A stretch of 14,157 nt of DNA from Caldilinea sp. CFX5 (GCA_021405325.1 QWII01000164.1:1-14157), one strand, 5' to 3'. Positions 6,039 through 13,894 are shown, counted from the stretch's first letter. A program made the numbers and translations. Notes: generated by a model not told the origin, from the sequence alone.

Positions 6039-7445
6039 TTACACGGACTGTAGCGTTTCCTCCAGCTTGGCCTGGCAAAGAGCCTGGGCTTCCTGGAGCG
6101 CTTCGGCGGGTGTTTTGGTCTTGTGCAAGACTTCGTCAATGGCGGCGTTCATGGTGTCACTGGCGAAATCTTCAATGGGGGAATTCCACATCAAGACGGT
6201 GTCATTCAGGTATTCGGCGAAGAAGTTGTGGATGTCCTGGGCTTTTTCCGCGCCTTCTTGCGTAACCAACGCCTCGGTCAGCACGCCTTCAGGAAAATCT
6301 TTCCAGGCCGGCGTATCGAGGACATATTTGTACCAGATTTCCCAGCCTTTGGTGCAGAAATATTCAGAGAAGGTGAACGCCTCTTGCACCCGTTGCGCGC
6401 CTTTGGGAATGGACCACCAGTTGGGCCAATACCCGGTAACCGATTTCGTACCGCCGGGGCCGACCGGGTACTTGACCACCTCATAGTCAAAGGGTAGATC
6501 GGCCAGGGTTGGCGACCAGCTTCCGCCTTGCGACAGGGCGGAGATCCCCTGGTGAAAGGCGCTTTCGGGACCAACGCCGTCCCAACTGCCATAGAGGTTC
6601 AGCTTTTCCACATCCCCTTGATATTGCTCATCCAGCCATTGAACCCAGTAGTCAAGCCAGGCCACATTCTGTTCGCCGTCGATAACATATTTTTCGGTCT
6701 CCTGATCAAACAAGAGGCCGCCATTCAACCCGCTCCAGACCGGTTTCAGCCACGATTCCGCCCACGGGATAAAACCAGCCTGTTTCAACTCCTCACCTTC
6801 CCAGACAACAAACTCGGCGGAGAGCGCTTTGAGTTCGTCCCAACTTTTGGGGAAATCGGCGCGTTGGGCGGAGATGCCCTTTTCGGTAAATTTTTCAATG
6901 TTGATATAGATGCTGCCGGCGCCGGCGGAAGCGGGTAAGCCATAGGTCTTGCCCCGCCAGCGGCAGGAGAAGAGCGGCCCCGCAAAGAACGCTTCGGGCT
7001 TGCCCCACTTGGCGGTGGCAAAAAAGTCATCAATGGGGGTTAACGAGCCGCGCGCCCCAAATTGGCTGGGCGGTGTCCAGATGGTGGCGCTGTCCGGCGG
7101 GTTGCCGGCGGCGATGCGCGCCAACAAGACTTCCATGAAGTCGCCGCCGCCTGGTGGGCCGCCGGTGATTTCGTATTCCACTTTGATCGTCGGAAACTCC
7201 TGTTCAAAGCCGTCAACCGTGCCGCCGATGGCGGCATTGTTGATCTCTCCCGGCGAAAAGGGACTCCACCAGGAGATCGTGACGCCCTCGGTGGTGGGTG
7301 CATCTCCTGCTGACTGTTCTGCTTGCGGTGCGGTGGCGGACGGTGGGGCGCAGGCGCTGACAAGAACGGCGCCGCCGGTCAACCCTAGCCAGTGGAGGAA
7401 CGCGCGCCGGCTAACATAGTGCGTACCCTGTGTCGATCTTTCCAT
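6039..7445 (-). CDS. Sugar ABC transporter substrate-binding lipoprotein (family 1), Tat signal
   Basis: 468 residues. The N-terminus has a twin-arginine motif SRRAFL (12-17), a hydrophobic stretch and the lipobox VSAC with C32, so it should be exported folded and lipid-anchored outside the membrane. A low-complexity linker rich in A, P, T, E follows (33-53). The mature part begins ITISWW-like (VTISWWSPFSPGE) and has the two-lobe family-1 solute-binding layout: FEQEFPTIKVEYE, GNPPDSATIW, GKTYGLPASAGAGSIYINIEKF, and a C-terminal helical section. The ligand is probably a mono- or oligosaccharide; identity cannot be read from sequence. AAGGAGAG lies about 6 nt before the ATG. The gene is divergent from the two permease genes across a 381-bp regulatory gap and is first in the minus-strand operon. 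No ATPase gene is nearby. Confidence 0.92.
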   Translation of the reverse strand: MERSTQGTHYVSRRAFLHWLGLTGGAVLVSACAPPSATAPQAEQSAGDAPTTEGVTISWWSPFSPGEINNAAIGGTVDGFEQEFPTIKVEYEITGGPPGGGDFMEVLLARIAAGNPPDSATIWTPPSQFGARGSLTPIDDFFATAKWGKPEAFFAGPLFSCRWRGKTYGLPASAGAGSIYINIEKFTEKGISAQRADFPKSWDELKALSAEFVVWEGEELKQAGFIPWAESWLKPVWSGLNGGLLFDQETEKYVIDGEQNVAWLDYWVQWLDEQYQGDVEKLNLYGSWDGVGPESAFHQGISALSQGGSWSPTLADLPFDYEVVKYPVGPGGTKSVTGYWPNWWSIPKGAQRVQEAFTFSEYFCTKGWEIWYKYVLDTPAWKDFPEGVLTEALVTQEGAEKAQDIHNFFAEYLNDTVLMWNSPIEDFASDTMNAAIDEVLHKTKTPAEALQEAQALCQAKLEETLQSV

Positions 7446-7826
7446 TGCTTCTCTCCTTGCGTAATGATAGACTTTTCCGATGACGTTGTTCCGATGGAAT
7501 CGAACAAACCATTACAGCCACGCGTGATGCGTTCAGATGGGCAACTGTTTTGTGGATAACGAGACTTCACGGGTAACAATACAGGTCAATCCTGCCTGGA
7601 GGGAGTTTGCCAGCAGCGTACAAGAGCCATATACGGAGAAATCGGCGCGCAAGAGGGACGAATCGGCGCACCCTTGATCTGCGTCCCTACGCCGGAAATT
7701 ATTATGGATCAAATTAATAAAGTATGCAAACGCGTTTTTTGTCGCTCTTGCTTCTCTGGATGCCCCCTTTTATTTCGCCTTGCCGAAATACAATTTTCCT
7801 GATAAGCTAATGACAAAGGAGGGATT
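7446..7826. promoter_or_regulatory. Divergent intergenic control region with LacI-type operator candidate
   Basis: 381 bp with no convincing gene, between the binding-protein and permease genes. AAACGCGTTT (7728-7737) within GCAAACGCGTTTTTTG is a 10-bp palindrome like LacI/GalR-family sites, about 90 bp before the permease start. Other patterned elements are TTCCGATG twice (7475-7482 and 7489-7496, 14-bp period), AATCGGCGC twice (7640-7648 and 7661-7669, 21-bp period), and near-inverted GCAAGAGGGAC (7649-7659) with GTCGCTCTTGC (7741-7751). No canonical -35/-10 pair with good spacing was found for either direction. AAAGGAGGG just before 7827 is a strong ribosome site for the first permease. 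Confidence 0.45.
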
Positions 7827-8753
7827 ATGCCATCGGTCATACGCCTAAACAAAAGGACGCGTAACACGCTGCACGCCTATCTTTTCATCTTGCCCTGGCT
7901 CTTGTCGTTGCTGATCTTCACCCTCTATCCCACCCTGGCCTCGTTCTATTACGCCATGACCAAATATAACATCCTCAATCCGCCGCAGTGGATCGGGGTG
8001 GATAATTTCACCGTCATGTTCACCAAAGACCCGCTCTTCTGGAAATCGGTGTGGAATACCACCTATTATTCTATTCTCTCCGTACCGCTCCAATTGATGG
8101 TTGGGTTGCTCCTGGCCTTGCTGCTCAATACAGGCGTGCGCGGGATTGGCATTTATCGAACCGTCTACTACCTGCCCGGCCTCATGCCGGCGGTGGCCGC
8201 CACCCTGCTCTGGTATGTGATCCTCGACCCGCGCCTGGGGTTGCTCAACGCCGGCTTAACCGCTATCGGCCTACCCCGACTGGGTTGGATGCGCAGCGCT
8301 GAATGGTCAAAACCGGCCCTGATTCTGATCGCCCTTTGGGGTGGTACGGGCAACGCTATGTTAATTTTTTTAGCCGGTCTGAAAGACATTCCGATCTCCT
8401 TGATCGAGGCTGCCACCATTGACGGCGCTAATCCCTGGCAGCGCTTTCGCAATGTCACGTTGCCGCTGTTGACACCTACGGTCTTTTTCAATCTGGTCAT
8501 GGGCATCATTGCCTCATTTCAAGTCTTTACCGTCGCTTTTGTCGCTATGGATGCCGGCAACAATAACGCCGGCCCGCTCAATTCGCTGTTGATGTATATG
8601 GTGCATCTCTATCGCAATGCGTTTCGCTATTTCGAGATGGGGTATGCCTCCGCCCTGGCGCTCGTCCTCTTTGTTGTCCTGGTGCTCTTCACGTTGCTGC
8701 TGGCCCGTTCATCCAGCCTGTGGGTTTATTATGAAGCCGGTGGACGTAGATAA
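7827..8753 (+). CDS. Sugar ABC transporter permease, MalF/UgpA-like
   Basis: 308 residues with about six hydrophobic spans, typical for the shorter MalF-type permeases of CUT1 sugar importers. The N-terminal span is about residues 16-40. The cytoplasmic EAA loop is clear: EAATIDGANPWQRF at 194-207 followed by VTLPLLTP, the site that docks to the ATPase. The ATG at 7827 is preceded by AAAGGAGGG, the best ribosome site in the window. The second permease starts 27 bp after its stop. It should form a heterodimer with that protein and receive sugar from the binding protein encoded divergently at 6039-7445. Confidence 0.94.
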   Translation: MPSVIRLNKRTRNTLHAYLFILPWLLSLLIFTLYPTLASFYYAMTKYNILNPPQWIGVDNFTVMFTKDPLFWKSVWNTTYYSILSVPLQLMVGLLLALLLNTGVRGIGIYRTVYYLPGLMPAVAATLLWYVILDPRLGLLNAGLTAIGLPRLGWMRSAEWSKPALILIALWGGTGNAMLIFLAGLKDIPISLIEAATIDGANPWQRFRNVTLPLLTPTVFFNLVMGIIASFQVFTVAFVAMDAGNNNAGPLNSLLMYMVHLYRNAFRYFEMGYASALALVLFVVLVLFTLLLARSSSLWVYYEAGGRR

Positions 8754-8780
8754 AATGGAGCCACCGATTGGAGAATTCCA

Positions 8781-9677
8781 ATGGCCCAACACGCGCTTTC
8801 CCAGTCACAAACAGCCGCGCTTGCGCAGAAACGTAGAGTGCTGTTGACCCAACAGCGGGTAAATCACGCGTTGACCTACCTGGCGTTAACACTCATTGCG
8901 ATCCTCTATGCGCTCCCGTTCCTTTGGCTGATCACCACATCCCTCAAGCCGCTCAACCAGGTCTTTAGCGACCCGATTCGCTGGATCCCGGAGCCGGTTG
9001 CCTGGGAAAATTACCGTGAAGCGCTGACCAGTGACGCCTTTCCCTTTGCGCTGTTATTACGGAATACGCTCTTCTATACGATCACTTCGACATTCGGCGT
9101 AGTCATCTCATCGGCGGTCGTGGCGTATGGGTTTGCCCGCCTGGAGTTTTGGGGGCGCAACACCCTCTTTGGCATTACCCTTTCCACCATGATGCTACCC
9201 TCGGTTGTCACCCTGATCCCGACCTATATTCTCTTTCGCCACCTGGGTTGGGTGGGCACCTATGCGCCGTTGATCGTCCCCTACTTCTTGGGGAGCGCCT
9301 TCAACATCTTTCTCCTACGCCAATTCATGCTCACCATCCCGTGGGATCTGACCGACGCCGCTCGTGTTGATGGCGCCGGCGACTTTATCATTCTATGGCG
9401 TGTGATGCTGCCGTTGATCAAACCCGCGCTGTTGGTCGTCGCACTTTTCCATTTCCTCTATGCCTGGAATGATTTCCAAAACCCATTGATCTACCTGGAT
9501 GACGCCAACGAAGCCCCTCTGGTGTTAGGGCTTTTTTCCTTTCAGAGCCGTCACGGCGTGCAATGGCACCTGCTTATGGCCGCCGCCTTAACTGTCACTA
9601 TGCCGCTGATCATCCTCTTCTTTGTCTGCCAGCGCTACTTTATTGAGGGTGTTACGCTGAGTGGACTCAAGGGCTAA
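8781..9677 (+). CDS. Sugar ABC transporter permease, MalG/UgpE-like
   Basis: 298 residues, about six membrane spans, the first at residues 30-53 after a short charged cytoplasmic tail. The family features are ITTSLKP after the first span (51-57) and the EAA-type loop TDAARVDGAGDFIILWRVMLP (191-211, read as TDAARVDGAG then the WRVMLP part). The C-terminus GVTLSGLKG is the usual MalG-type ending (VxxGxxxGAVKG-like). TTGGAG lies about 7 nt before the ATG. The PIG-L gene follows 17 bp after the stop, implying co-transcription. It pairs with the preceding permease to form the import channel. Confidence 0.94.
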   Translation: MAQHALSQSQTAALAQKRRVLLTQQRVNHALTYLALTLIAILYALPFLWLITTSLKPLNQVFSDPIRWIPEPVAWENYREALTSDAFPFALLLRNTLFYTITSTFGVVISSAVVAYGFARLEFWGRNTLFGITLSTMMLPSVVTLIPTYILFRHLGWVGTYAPLIVPYFLGSAFNIFLLRQFMLTIPWDLTDAARVDGAGDFIILWRVMLPLIKPALLVVALFHFLYAWNDFQNPLIYLDDANEAPLVLGLFSFQSRHGVQWHLLMAAALTVTMPLIILFFVCQRYFIEGVTLSGLKG

Positions 9678-9694
9678 CAACTGGAGGAGGAACC

Positions 9695-10549
9695 ATGACC
9701 CTACGCATTCTCTCCATCGGCGCCCACCCCGCCGATATTTTTGACCAATCGGGTGGGGTGATGGCGCATCATGTCCGCCGTGGCGATTGGGTCGGCTATG
9801 TGGTCTTGACCCACGGCGCGCGCGTCCACGACGCCGTGATCAGTGATGCTATGTTTCACCGCCAGGAGATACCCGCCGCCGATGAGTTACAGGCGTTGAT
9901 GGCCGAACGGTCCGATGTGAAGGCCGAAGAAACGCGCCGCGCCTGTGCCATCCTGGGCGTGGACGATGTCACCTTCTTTGGCGCCGACGATGCCGTGCTG
10001 TTGGTTACGGAGGAGTTGGTGCGCCGGCTGGCGCGGCTCCTGCGCGAAAAGCGGCCCGACCTGATCCTCACCCACTTCCCGCGCGAGGGGGATGGTCTTC
10101 TCAATCCCCATGCCGTGGCGGGACAAATTGTGTTGGGCGCCGTCCAGTTGGCGGCCAGCGTCGATCCGGGGGATCGCAACCCGCCGCACAAGGTCGCACA
10201 ACTCTTCTTCTTTGGAACAGGCGCTGCCTCGCTGCCGCGCAATGTCTGGAATGCCGCCGGCGGCTACTACAATGATGTCTTTATTGACATCACCGACGTG
10301 ATCGAACAGAAGCTGGCCGCGCTCGACTGTATGGTCAGTCAGGGTTACGCCGGCGCCTATGCCCGCAAACGCATCGAGACCAGCGACGGCGCCTTTGGCC
10401 ACGCCGGCGGGGTGGCCTACGCTGAAGGCTTTATTACGATGAATGCCGAAACGCACTATTACTTGCCGGTGACGGAGTATGCGCTCAAAGCGGCGCGAGC
10501 GTCGGATCATCAGCGGATTCAAGAACAATCCTATAGGATGACACCGTAG
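9695..10549 (+). CDS. PIG-L/LmbE-family protein with altered active site (HPAD)
   Basis: 284 residues, a normal length. The family starts with a strand and the zinc-site motif AHPDD; here GAHPAD (9-14) keeps H11 and D14 as zinc-ligand candidates but has A13 where the catalytic-base aspartate lies (D15 of MshB in AHPDD). The third zinc ligand is probably H139 in NPHAVAG, and H127 in LTHFPREGD is also conserved-looking. Classical members remove N-acetyl from sugars such as GlcNAc-PI or GlcNAc-inositol. Without the base, deacetylase activity is uncertain, and a lyase-like or binding role is possible. GGAGGAGG sits 6-8 nt before the ATG. Its position directly after two sugar permeases suggests work on the imported sugar. 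It is the last gene before the inserted toxin-antitoxin pair. Confidence 0.88.
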   Translation: MTLRILSIGAHPADIFDQSGGVMAHHVRRGDWVGYVVLTHGARVHDAVISDAMFHRQEIPAADELQALMAERSDVKAEETRRACAILGVDDVTFFGADDAVLLVTEELVRRLARLLREKRPDLILTHFPREGDGLLNPHAVAGQIVLGAVQLAASVDPGDRNPPHKVAQLFFFGTGAASLPRNVWNAAGGYYNDVFIDITDVIEQKLAALDCMVSQGYAGAYARKRIETSDGAFGHAGGVAYAEGFITMNAETHYYLPVTEYALKAARASDHQRIQEQSYRMTP

Positions 10550-10594
10550 ACAACACTGTCAGCGATATCAAATTAGCGCCGTTGCGTAGAATCG

Positions 10595-10660
10595 ACATTT
10601 GTTATCACATTTGTTATAATAACTCGGTGTTTGCAGATAATTACCGAGTTATTATAACAA
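10595..10660. promoter_or_regulatory. AbiE promoter/operator: 18-bp perfect inverted repeat
   Basis: TTGTTATAATAACTCGGT (10611-10628) and its exact reverse complement (10643-10660) are separated by 14 bp. ACATTTGTTAT occurs twice in direct orientation (10595-10605 and 10607-10617), and its core ATTTGTTAT recurs inverted at 10654-10662. Each arm contains a -10-like element: TATAAT (10615-10620), and TATAAC (10653-10658) with TTGCAG (10631-10636) 16 nt upstream. AbiEi antitoxins are known to repress their own promoter by binding inverted repeats through an N-terminal winged helix; this palindrome is the natural operator. Confidence 0.75.
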
Positions 10661-10668
10661 ATAAATTT

Positions 10669-11271
10669 ATGGACGAGACCCAAAGCGAACGAATTCTTGC
10701 TTTAGCTGCAAAGACTGGGCTGCTTCGTGCCCATGACCTTGTAGAGCAAGGAATTGCTTACACCGCGCTAAGTCGGTTGACCCAACAAGGCCGGCTACAA
10801 CGGATTAGCCGTGGGCTGTACGCGTTGCCAGATAGGCCGGTAACTGAATATCAAAGTTTGGTTGAGGCATCGGCATGTGTCCCAGCAGGAGTTATTTGTC
10901 TGCTCTCTGCGCTGCGTTTTCATCAACTGACCACGTACGCGCCGTTTGAAATCTGGATGGCAATCGAAAATAAACAGTGGAAACCACGAGCGAAGGGGCT
11001 ACCTTTGCGTATTTTTTATTTCTCCGGCGCGGCCTTTATAAGCGGGGTTGAGACACACATTCTTGAGGGAGTAGCTTTAAAAATATACGATCCAGCTAAG
11101 ACGGTTGCTGACTGCTTTAAGTATCGCAACAAAATCGGCATCGACTTATGTATCGAAGCACTGCGTACAGGGCTGCGTCAACGCAAATTTACGGTTGACC
11201 AACTATCAAGTTACGCCAAAATCTGTCGTATCCAAAACATCATCCAACCTTACCTAGAAGCAATGTTATGA
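10669..11271 (+). CDS. abiEi: AbiEi-family antitoxin / autorepressor
   Basis: 200 residues from ATG 10669. An in-frame TTG at 10582 would add 29 residues, but these would be encoded by the operator palindrome and look unlike the family, so the ATG is preferred; no Shine-Dalgarno is visible. Residues 8-55 form the AbiEi N-terminal winged helix, including ARGL-like RISRGLYAL after GRLQ. The rest is the C-terminal antitoxin domain, with LLSALRFHQLTTY (78-90), a DPAKTVADCFKYRNKIG block (141-157) and EALR. In the AbiE type IV system the protein represses its promoter and counteracts the toxin without direct contact. The toxin gene overlaps its 3' end by ATGA. The pair is visibly more A+T-rich than the sugar genes, which fits horizontal entry. 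Confidence 0.9.
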   Translation: MDETQSERILALAAKTGLLRAHDLVEQGIAYTALSRLTQQGRLQRISRGLYALPDRPVTEYQSLVEASACVPAGVICLLSALRFHQLTTYAPFEIWMAIENKQWKPRAKGLPLRIFYFSGAAFISGVETHILEGVALKIYDPAKTVADCFKYRNKIGIDLCIEALRTGLRQRKFTVDQLSSYAKICRIQNIIQPYLEAML

Positions 11272-12185
11272 ACAACTTTAGTAAGACAAATCTTGCTGCC
11301 TCTGTCCGGCAACGACTGCTAAACCTAAAACAGCAGCGTCAGGAAGAATTCGGTCTGATCCTTTCCCAGTATGCCATTGAACGGTTACTATTTCGGCTAA
11401 GTCAATCCTCTGTGGCCAATCAATTCATCCTCAAGGGAGCGACGTTATTTGCCGTTTGGACTGGTAAGTTTCATCGACCGACGCAAGATATAGACTTACT
11501 GGGCTACGGTGATAGCTCTGGCGACACAGTACGGTTGATATTTGCTGACCTTTGTGAGCTGCCAGTGGAAGCAGATGGATTGATTTTTGATACAGGGTCA
11601 ATCCATCTGGAAGATATCCGTGAGGGACTGGAATACGGTGGTCATCGTGTTAACGTAACTGCCTATTTGGATACAGCGCGTATTCCGGTGCAGATCGACA
11701 TTGGTTTTGGCGATGTCGTGACGCCAGGCGCAACATGGCTTACGTATCCAACGCTCCTGCCATTTCCAGCCCCCTACCTGCGCACCTATCCCAAAGAAAC
11801 TGTGGTCGCAGAAAAGTTACACGCAATGGTCGAATACGGCTTGGGCAACAGCCGCATGAAAGACTTCTATGACCTGTGGACACTCTCGCGACTCTTTGCC
11901 TTTGATGGCGCGATTCTGGTGCAAGCCATTGCCGCAACCTTCGGGCAACGCAAAACCCTGATTCCGCCATCGACGCCCACGGCTCTGACTGCGGAGTTTG
12001 CCGCCCATCCTTTCAAGCTCACCCAGTGGCAGGCATTTCTGCGGCGCAATCGGCTAGAGGTAGACGGCGCCTCCTTTGCACAGGTGATTGAGCAGCTAAA
12101 CCGCTTTCTGCTGCCGCCATTGCAATCACTGGTGACAGCGCAAGCATTCCACTTGCACTGGACACCACCTGACCAGTGGCAGTAA
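11268..12185 (+). CDS. abiEii: AbiEii-family nucleotidyltransferase toxin
   Basis: 305 residues. The minimal nucleotidyltransferase motif is KGATLFAVW (56-64) followed by RPTQDIDLL (70-78), with D74 and D76 as metal-binding aspartates. A later acidic residue lies in QIDIGFGD (D144). Two downstream AbiEii signatures are intact: KETVVAEKLHAMV (176-188) and NSRMKDFYDLW (194-204). A helical C-terminal extension follows. Family members transfer nucleotides to RNA (tRNA for MenT relatives) and stop growth; some AbiE systems block phage. The ATG overlaps the antitoxin stop as ATGA, so translation is coupled. The last third becomes more G+C-rich than the first part. Confidence 0.9.
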   Translation: MNNFSKTNLAASVRQRLLNLKQQRQEEFGLILSQYAIERLLFRLSQSSVANQFILKGATLFAVWTGKFHRPTQDIDLLGYGDSSGDTVRLIFADLCELPVEADGLIFDTGSIHLEDIREGLEYGGHRVNVTAYLDTARIPVQIDIGFGDVVTPGATWLTYPTLLPFPAPYLRTYPKETVVAEKLHAMVEYGLGNSRMKDFYDLWTLSRLFAFDGAILVQAIAATFGQRKTLIPPSTPTALTAEFAAHPFKLTQWQAFLRRNRLEVDGASFAQVIEQLNRFLLPPLQSLVTAQAFHLHWTPPDQWQ

Positions 12186-12283
12186 TCGACCATGCTCACG
12201 ATACCGACGAATCCGCGCCCCTACAACAGCAACACGCAATACCTTAAAAGACGAAACTTCAAAAATTCAGCGAGGTACATCCC

Positions 12284-13741
12284 ATGATGATCCACAACGG
12301 CGGTCCACAGCAGAGTCTATCCGAGCTTGTTCTTTTCCCCTTTGATGACCATAGCATCCCTTTCCAAAACGGTGTAGCGTTGAGACTGGTGGGCCACAAC
12401 ACGCCCTGTGGGCGCACCAAGATTGTCCTCGGCCTGGGCGAGGAGGGGGCGCCCGATGACAGCCATGTCGTCTACTACGGCGCAGTGCATCAAGTCGGTG
12501 ACGAGTTGTACATGTGGTATCTGGGGCAAAATCGCCAGGAAGCGGGCTGGTTTGAGCGCGTCTGTTTTGCCACCAGCAAGGATGGCTACCACTGGACGCG
12601 TCCCAACCTGGGGCTAGTGGAATACCGGGGCAACCGTAACAACAACCTGGTCGATCTCAACCAGGGCTCACACCATGTCCAGTCCTGTGTCGTCTTTTAC
12701 GAGCCGGAAGACCCCGACCCGGCACGCCGCTTCAAGATGGTCTTTCAGACGCGCAAGTACAAGAGCGTCTTTGCGGCAGCCTACAGCGCCGATGGCCGCA
12801 CCTGGCGCGAATCGCCCAACAACCCGGTCGGACGGTGGTTCGAGATGGCGGGCGGCACGCGTTTCAACGGCTGTTACTATCTCACCGGCCAGGGTGGCAA
12901 CCACATTGGCGGGCTGCGCCAACTGGTGACCTATGCCTCGTACGATTTCGAGCATTGGCTGGCGGCGTCGTGTTGGAGTATGCGCCGTAGCAATATCACC
13001 CCGCAGCCGGCCAATGCCGGTCGTAACACCGGTGAACAGATCCATTTGGGCGCGGGGCTATGGAACCGCGGCAACGTAATTTTGGGCTTCTACGGCATGT
13101 GGAACGGCCACCCGTCCAACGACCGCCGTCTGCTGACCATGGACCTGGGGCTGGCCGTCAGCAATGATTGCCTCCACTATCGTGAACCGATCCCCGATTT
13201 CCCGATTGTTTCGGCAGCGGAGGATGGCTGGCAGGAGTTACCGCATGGACATAGCACCGTCGATTTTCCGGCGCTGATCCAGGGGCAGGGCTTTGCCAAT
13301 ATCGGCGACGAGACGCTCTTCTGGTACGCCCCCTGGCCTGAACAGAGCAGCAACGGCGTCCGTGTCGCCAGTTGGCCGCGCGATCGCTTGGGTTATTTCC
13401 AACCATTCCTGGGGGGACGCATGGCCTCCCGCCAGGAGTCACACTTTGTCTCGGCGCCGATTGATCTGGAAGGCAAGGCCGCCCACCTCGCCCTCAACAT
13501 CGACGGGTTGAGTATGCATAGCGGCGTGACCGTCGAAATTCTGGATGAGCGCTTTACCCCATTACCCGGCTATACGGTAGAGCGCTGTCAACCGCCCACC
13601 ACCAACGGTTTCCGCCAAGCGGTCGCTTGGGGGGAACAGACGGCAATTATAGCGGACGGCCGGATTCGTCTCCGCGTCCACTTTACCGGCGTGCACCCGG
13701 AGGATGTGAAGCTGTATGCCCTCTATCTCACCGGCCCCTAA
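12284..13741 (+). CDS. Five-bladed beta-propeller protein, GH32/GH43-like superfamily (putative glycoside hydrolase)
   Basis: 485 residues from ATG 12284 (a second ATG follows at once); GAGGT lies 7 nt upstream. Blade-like repeats end in aromatic-rich strands, for example ELYMWYLG (74-81), FATSKDGYHWTRPNLGLVEY (95-114), RRFKMVFQ (148-155), AYSADGRTWRES (166-177) and TYASYDFEHW (216-225). These match the GH32/43/68-type propeller clan. Residues about 386-485 (FVSAPIDLEG onward) form a beta-sandwich like the GH32 C-terminal domain. The sucrase motif WMNDPNG is absent, so the exact family and catalytic acids cannot be assigned; DD at 58-59 and the D/E-rich segment at 140-145 are candidates. No signal peptide is seen, implying an intracellular substrate delivered by the importer. 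The AbiE pair separates it from the PIG-L gene, with which it may once have shared an operon. Confidence 0.75.
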   Translation: MMIHNGGPQQSLSELVLFPFDDHSIPFQNGVALRLVGHNTPCGRTKIVLGLGEEGAPDDSHVVYYGAVHQVGDELYMWYLGQNRQEAGWFERVCFATSKDGYHWTRPNLGLVEYRGNRNNNLVDLNQGSHHVQSCVVFYEPEDPDPARRFKMVFQTRKYKSVFAAAYSADGRTWRESPNNPVGRWFEMAGGTRFNGCYYLTGQGGNHIGGLRQLVTYASYDFEHWLAASCWSMRRSNITPQPANAGRNTGEQIHLGAGLWNRGNVILGFYGMWNGHPSNDRRLLTMDLGLAVSNDCLHYREPIPDFPIVSAAEDGWQELPHGHSTVDFPALIQGQGFANIGDETLFWYAPWPEQSSNGVRVASWPRDRLGYFQPFLGGRMASRQESHFVSAPIDLEGKAAHLALNIDGLSMHSGVTVEILDERFTPLPGYTVERCQPPTTNGFRQAVAWGEQTAIIADGRIRLRVHFTGVHPEDVKLYALYLTGP

Positions 13742-13778
13742 GACGCGTGGATGTTCGTTCAGAAACTACGATTCATCG

Positions 13779-13802
13779 GCGCCCCTAACTGCCAAGGGGT
13801 GC
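13779..13802 (+). terminator. Possible terminator hairpin after the propeller gene
   Basis: GCGCCCCT (13779-13786) pairs with AGGGGTGC (13795-13802), with one G-T pair and an 8-nt loop, starting 38 nt after the stop codon. There is no clear T-run downstream, so it is either a weak terminator or a 3'-end stabilising structure. Confidence 0.4.
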
Positions 13803-13821
13803 ATATCAACTTTGGGGCATC

Positions 13822-13879
13822 ATCAGAACGGCAAGCGTTAGCGACCCGACAGCGGGTCGCTAACGCTTGCCGTTCTGAT
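13822..13879. repeat. Perfect 27-bp-arm palindrome (hairpin A)
   Basis: Arms 13822-13848 and 13853-13879 are exact reverse complements with an ACAG loop. The arm begins ATCAGAACGGCAAGCG and ends GCGACCCG. The perfect arms suggest a mobile or recently copied palindromic repeat rather than a simple terminator; there is no T-tract. Confidence 0.85.
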
Positions 13880-13894
13880 AAAACGCGCCCCCAA

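Noticed and set aside
7486..7507. Inverted hexamers TTGTTC / GAACAA before the binding-protein gene
   Set aside because: Six-base arms with a 10-base gap are expected by chance in this A+T-richer stretch.
10582..10668. Upstream TTG start for the AbiEi antitoxin
   Set aside because: The extra 29 codons are formed by the operator palindrome and lack family similarity; ATG at 10669 fits the family start.
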